This document shows positions 58,919-64,000 of a stretch of 64,000 nucleotides of DNA, piece after piece; positions within the stretch are counted from its first letter, which is position 1, and every line of letters begins with the position of its first letter. Position numbers and translations under genes: made by a program. The notes beneath the pieces are model-generated. The model worked only from the letters and a program-made list of their open reading frames with translations, ran no database searches and was not told where the DNA came from. This DNA comes from Limonium bicolor (Eukaryota > Streptophyta > Magnoliopsida > Caryophyllales > Plumbaginaceae): positions 282,161,999-282,225,998 of the forward strand of contig CM041776.1 of assembly GCA_023374045.1 (NCBI GenBank), read 5' to 3'.

Positions 58919-59590
58919 GGAGAAGAAATGGAAACAAGAAAAGCTCCAGATATCACTTGGAGATGGCGAGTGAAGGGAGCTCAACAATATGCGATGACTG
59001 CTCACTGGGGTTAGAAAGTTACTAGCATTAAAAGAGGAGAAAAGTAAATACTGGTTAAATACTATCAACACGTTTGGTTGTGCAGTCAAATCGAATGTAG
59101 ATGCGGTGGCGTAAAAACCCACTCCCTTCAGTGCATCAACAAGGCACACTTGAATGTGTACAATGGATTAGCTTTGACAACAGATAGTATTATGTAAACC
59201 ATGACACATACTGAAGCCTACAACTAGGAAAACATATAGAGCATAAAGTAGCGGTCACAGTAGTCGTTGTGTTAATTGCACGTTGCTCTGCCGACAATAA
59301 ACAATTTGGAAATCAACAGAGGAGGACCAAGACGAAGGCAAACTTAAGATAACAGATCACCATTTCACATTAATTAAAGGTACATTACAGAATAGTACTA
59401 AGATAGATAGACTTCGACACTTCCCAACAGTAATTAAAAGCATTCACAAAGATAAGTAGATCGTCAAGATCTCATGAGTTTTAGAGCACTAACAAAAGTC
59501 AGCCTACATGGCTGAAAATACATAAGTAGCACTCCTCTCAGGGAACATGCTCATGAAATATCAGGGTGATGCTTTCTTTATGGGTGTATA
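58919..59590. other. No gene recognised
   Basis: AT-rich flank between the small ORF and the copia element; an upstream extension of the same minus-strand frame to 59149 is unlikely to be coding. Confidence 0.4.
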
Positions 59591-59850
59591 TGTCAGGTTT
59601 TAGACAAAAGAAACCTGCTACATTTTATTTCTTGATTCTAGAATTCATCTCAATAGTGTATACAGAGAAGATGAGTCAGTTTATGAAAAAGACTCAATGA
59701 ATATGATCTGTTTACTAGTGGACCGTACATATATATATATATTTGTGCTATACTAAGTAGCCGGTCCTAGTAGAAATATTACATACAGAAAAGACCTACA
59801 TACATATTAGAAACGTACATAGAGAATAACCTAAGTACATATCCTAATAC
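59591..59850 (-). repeat. Putative copia 3' LTR (about 260 bp)
   Basis: Lies immediately after the polypurine tract on the minus strand and ends CCTGACA. Small LTRs are usual for this lineage. The start reads TATTAGGATATG rather than TGTTAGG, so it is mutated or the border is a few bases off. The partner LTR is outside the window, so the limits are tentative. Confidence 0.45.
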
Positions 59851-59958
59851 CCCCCCCCCCCCAAGAGTGCAGTCTTTGATCTTGCTGTTCAGAAAAGAAT
59901 GCGCTTTTTGTGTTGTTATGAGGTCGATCCAGTGCTGATGTTGCTGAGCAGAAATAAG

Positions 59959-62900
59959 TTATTCTTTGTTTGTCTGTGAATTCATCAATTTCCATGTGCC
60001 TCCTGTAAACCCAAATCTTGAAAAAGAGTTGTAATAGCTCTTACCTGTGAGCGGCTTCGTCATCAGATCTGCTAGTTGATGAGTGCTGGGGACATAATGT
60101 ACATGTATCAAACCTGCCTGTAACTTTTCACGCACAAAATGATAGTCTATTTCTATGTGTTTAGTGTGTTCATGAGAAACTGGGTTTCTAGCGATGTGAA
60201 TGGCAGCTAGGTTATCACATTTGAGAGGAATTTTTGTTATGTTTGTAACTCCCATGTCATTTAGGAGTCTACTAAGCCAGCTAAATTCTCCTGTAACATG
60301 TCATGGCTTTATATTCTGCTTCAGCGGAGGAAAGGGAGATGGTTGTTTGTTTCTTGGATTTCCAACTTAGAGGAGAACCTCCTAGAAGTATGTAATATCC
60401 AGAAATAGATTTTCTGGTAATCGGGCAAGAGGCCCAGACCGAATCACAATAAGCTTTGAGTTCATATTCTGGTCTATTATTAAAGTATAATCCGAAGCCT
60501 GAGGTTCCTTTAATGTAAGACAAGGTGTGATAAGCAACTTTAAGGTGTTAAGTGGTTGGTGTTTACAAGAATTGACTTAGAAACTGAACAACAAAGGCTA
60601 TATCAGGTCTTGAGTTGGTTAAAAATTTTAATTTTCCTACAAGGCATCGGTAGATTGTGGGATTTTCTAACTTAGAACCAGAGCTTGTATGGAGCTTTAT
60701 GTTAACAGGGAGAGGAGAAACTGAAGCTTTTGTGTTGTGCATGTTGAATTCATCCAAGATTTGGTTGACATATCGTTGCTGTGACATTATCATTCCATCA
60801 TTTGTTTCTAAGAATTCCATTCCTAGAAAATAGTTTAATCTCCCTAAATCCTTTATTTTGAATTCTTTGTCGAGCTGTCTTTTTAGGAATTTGACTTGTT
60901 TCACATCATTCCCCACCACTAGGATGTCGTCAACATAAACTCCTAAGGGAGTGATGGTGTTTTTCTGGTTTTTGATGAAAAGAGAATGATCATTCTGAGA
61001 ATGTATAAAGCCTAGATTTTAAGAAAATTGGCCAGTTTTTCATGCCATTGCTATGAAGCTTGCTTTAGGCCATAGAGTGATTTGTGCAGTTTGCACACCT
61101 TATTATCACCAGCAACTTGCAAACCCTCGGGTATCTTCGTATAAACGTCTTCATGCAAGTCTCCATGGAGAAATGCGTTATTAACGTCTAGTTGATCTAG
61201 AATCCATCCTTTTTTAATTGCTATGATAATTAGGGCCCTAACTGTGGTTAGCTTAATGACTGGAGAAAAGGTCTCTTCATAGTCTAAGCCATGTTTTTGG
61301 GTGAAACCCCTAATGACTAATCTTGCTTTATGTCTCTCAAGGCTCCATCTGCCCTAAATTTCAATTTATAGACCCACTTGCAGCTTATAGGACGTTTTCC
61401 TTTTGGGAGATCCACAATGGACCATGTTTCATTTTCCCTAAGAGCTTTGAACTCCTCTGCCATAGCTTTTACCCAGTTTGGGTCCTTGCTGGCTGTTTTG
61501 TAATTTGTAGGCTCATGGAGATTGTGGAGGTTTTGAATAAGTCTATTTGTGTTTAAGGGAAGACAACAAGAGAGGATGGTTCTAGCAGGAATGTGGTCAG
61601 TTAAGGTGGTGATAGGTGTTTGGTCATGGAAGTTAGAGTTTTGTTTTTGAAGTTTGTCATTTATAATGGTGGAAAACATGTCTGGTTGATCTGTGGTCAT
61701 GGAGCAGATGTAGTCATTATATTTGGCTGGAGGTCTATGTGTGCGTGTAGATCTTCTCAGTGGGGTGTTTTCTGTTGGGACAGGTTCTGGTTCTGTGGGA
61801 TTTGGAATACTATGTTGTTCATCTGCAAGGTTAGTGTGAGGGTGAGACTCTTCTCTTATCTCAAAGAGCTGAGACGTACAAGTGTCGTCCTCACTGTTGT
61901 AGGTGGGAAGAGAGGGAGGAAGAAACACATCAGTATTCTGTAAGTCCTCACACAGAAGATTTTTCCACTCTAAGTTTCTGAAAGGGAAGATGTTTTCAAA
62001 GAAGACTAGATCACGGGTAACTTTGATTTTTCTTTGGCATGGAACTAGGATTTTATATCCTTTGGTGTTTTTGCAAGTTCCAATGTAGATACATATGGTT
62101 GACCTAGGTTCAAGTTTACCTCTATGTGGGTCTAGGTTTGTTGCATAGTAAAGACATCCAAAGGTTTTAATTTCATTGTAATCAGGTTTGGTGTTGTAAA
62201 GTTTTTCGAATGGGGTTGAGTTCTGGATAGCTTTGGAAGGTGTTCTATTGACAAGAAAAGTTGCTTGTTCAATACAGTGGCCCCAATAGTTATCTCCCAA
62301 ACCTGACTGAAACAACAATGCTCTAGCTATTTCCATCAAATGGCCCTGCTTCCTCTCCACAACACCGTTTTGCTGAGGTGTGTGAGGGCAGCTGGTTTGA
62401 TGTGTAATACCTTTTTCAGAGAAGAAATTTATCCCTTCTTGTGATTTTCCTAGTTCCCTAGCGTTATCACTTCTAAGTATTTTTGTATGTTTATTCATCT
62501 AGGTTTCAACCATGTTTATGAAAGTTTTAATGCTTCCCATAGCTTCAGATTTGTACTTAAGAAGAGTAACCCAAGTTCCCCTAGAAAAATCATCCACTAT
62601 TGTGAGAAAGTATTTATTTCTATCTGGTGTTTCAGTTTTCATGGGCCCGCACACATCAACATGGATTAATTCGAAAGGTTCAAGAGTTTTACTTTCTGAT
62701 GTGGGAAACTTTAGGCATTTCCCTTTAGCCTTGTGGCATATGGTACAAGAAAGAAGTGTGTGTGTGGGTTAGGTTTTCTAGAATTTTAACATTTATCATC
62801 ATTCTCATTTTTTTCAATGGGATGTGTCCAAGTCTATTATGCCACAGAAGAGAATCCTCTTCATTATTCACACTAGATTTTCTGTTACATGAACTAACAC

Positions 62901-63500
62901 AACCATACATTTTGTTTCTACTATCTATAGCATAGTTTCTCAGCATGTCCATATCCACAAAGTATAAACCACACACTTGTTTTCCAATTTTCTGGAAAAT
63001 GTTGTTCTCAAAATCGTGCAAAGCACAGAAATCCCCACCAAACACAACAGATGTTTTTAAGTTTTCAATCAGTTTACTAACTGAAACAAGATTAAACAGA
63101 AAACTGGGAACATGCATTACATTTGATAAACATTCAATGCCATTGACACATAACTTAGCAGAACATTCGATTTTCCTTGTATTACCATCAGGCAAAGTAA
63201 TTTCCTTTCCAGAATTGGAAAAGGTGCAATCAGATAACAAAGACCTATTCCCACATATATGTTCACTAGCACCAGAATCTAGAATCCATAGGTTCTGTGA
63301 TTCATTTAGCATGCTGTGTTTGTTCGAAAATAAGCATGGTAAGGAGTTAATCAGAGTTTCAGTTTTACCTGAAAAGTTCCCGAAATTAGCTTTCCTTGTA
63401 GATCCGGTTGCTTTTTTAGTCTGCCGAAGATAAGTAACCAGATCTTGAAGCTGCTCTAGACTAAACCCTCTCACTGGTGATTGATTGTTATTAGTGTTGG
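59959..63500 (-). pseudogene. Copia Pol: protease, integrase, RT, RNase H
   Basis: From about 63500 leftward: protease (WILDSGASEHICG near 63280), GAG-pre-integrase (LLWHNRLGHIPLKKM near 62830), integrase core (SDNARELG near 62460, QQNGVVERK near 62370), RT (KWVYKLKF near 61350; YVDDILVVGND near 60925), RNase H (AYCDSVWASC near 60455; SSAEAEYKAM near 60310) and the C-terminal HIEIDYHFVREKL. Breaks lie near 62725, 62498, 61317, 61020, 60560 and 60290 (one-base losses and stops), so this copy is probably inactive, allowing for assembly error. Confidence 0.9.
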
Positions 63501-64000
63501 ATTCTGGTGAAGGTTTGGACTCTTTGAATCGGCAAGGACGGATCCAACCCTAACTTCTCATGTCTTCTTGCTTTCACCTTCTGGAAACCCAATGAGCTAC
63601 CAACAATCGTTGCGTGTGTGGCCTAATTTGTTACAGTTTGTGCATTTCGGTGCATTCTTCCTTGCGCCTGCGCTATTCTTGTTCATCAGCTTTCTGTTGA
63701 AGTTTTTAGGGTTTGTCGAACTCGTCCCAGTCTTCGATTTGTTGAAGCTAAGAATGCTTCCTCCTTTGTTGAACAAAAAAATCGATTGTTATGATTGTTC
63801 CTTGGTCTCGATTTCTCCTTCTCTTTGCTGCTCTTCTTGTACGATGATAGAAAAGATTTCCTCCAAGGTAGGTATCTCGCTCATCGCCAGGATTTGTCCT
63901 CTCAAATGAACGTAGGAAGAGTTCAACCCCATCAAGAAATGTATAATTTCTTCTTCACCTCTTGCCTTTCTTTGATTCTCCTTCCCCTTGCAGGCGCCGC
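63501..64000 (-). pseudogene. Copia gag C-terminal part with zinc knuckle
   Basis: The partial Gag ends at a zinc knuckle CTNCNKLGHTRNDCW (63600-63641). Upstream, toward the edge, the UBN2-type Gag sequence IIHFLMGLNSSYVHLRGQIL appears near 63955-63896. Frames change near 63790 and 63580. The N-terminal half is outside the window. Confidence 0.82.

Larger units (their letters stand above)
59591..64000 (-). mobile_element. Ty1/copia element (Ale-like), runs off the window
   Basis: Minus-strand order gag, protease, integrase, RT, RNase H shows Ty1/copia. PR and GAG-pre-integrase motifs look Ale/Retrofit-like. A run of 12 C on the plus strand (59851-59862) is the polypurine tract, next to a putative 3' LTR. 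The 5' LTR and PBS lie beyond 64000. Confidence 0.9.

Overview
The window is repeat-dense nuclear DNA of a flowering plant, probably a eudicot. The evidence is a stack of plant-type transposable elements: Ty3/gypsy chromoviruses primed by initiator Met-tRNA, a Tat/Ogre-like relic, an Ale-like Ty1/copia element, a plant L1 LINE with a DUF4283-type ORF1 and a C-terminal RNase H, a two-gene PIF/Harbinger element, a hAT element with 8-bp target duplication, and a Stowaway-like MITE. I see no ordinary single-copy host gene, no rRNA or tRNA gene and no CRISPR array.

Left nest (1-40388). An old Tat/Ogre-like retroelement (1-593 and 14998-20446) was split in its LTR by element E1 (594-14997, target duplication CTCTC). 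E1 is a Tekay/Del-type chromovirus with unusually long LTRs of about 4.0 kb. Farther along, element E3 (20447-26101, about 2.1 kb LTRs, non-coding interior) sits in the same relic. E3's 3' LTR is in turn interrupted by E2 (26102-40388, 4.3 kb LTRs, 5.8 kb non-coding interior). E2 is a non-autonomous LARD-like element sharing cis signals with E1.

The standout is inside E1. Between the Gag zinc knuckles and the protease lies an intact 220-codon ORF (6460-7122) for an AlkB/ALKBH1-family Fe(II)/2-oxoglutarate dioxygenase with every catalytic residue present. The surrounding gag-pol frame is interrupted by three GT-AG segments (5450-5554, 5817-5898, 6241-7305). Each of them, if removed, keeps the reading frame, and the AlkB ORF lies wholly inside the third. 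This reads like a retroelement with an intron-nested accessory nucleic-acid demethylase gene, expressed by splicing choice much as retroviral accessory genes are. E1 and E2 LTRs also share a hairpin supported by compensatory changes, a C(YTCG)G tetraloop hairpin, approximately 72-bp hairpin-forming tandem repeats and a duplicated polypurine tract.

Right part (40389-64000). There is a non-coding stretch with Athila-like LTR sequence, then a decayed minus-strand gene interrupted by a hAT element (43982-45270). Next come a full-length minus-strand L1 LINE with 20-bp target duplications (45780-51399), a MITE (52590-52816), a degenerate PIF/Harbinger element (about 53990-57920), a small unassigned minus-strand ORF (58474-58918), and an Ale-like copia element on the minus strand (59591 to the window end).

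Caution on breaks: most frameshifts in E1 pol look like single-base losses in homopolymer runs, and the LTR pairs differ mostly by the same kind of indel. Some apparent pseudogenization may therefore be assembly error.
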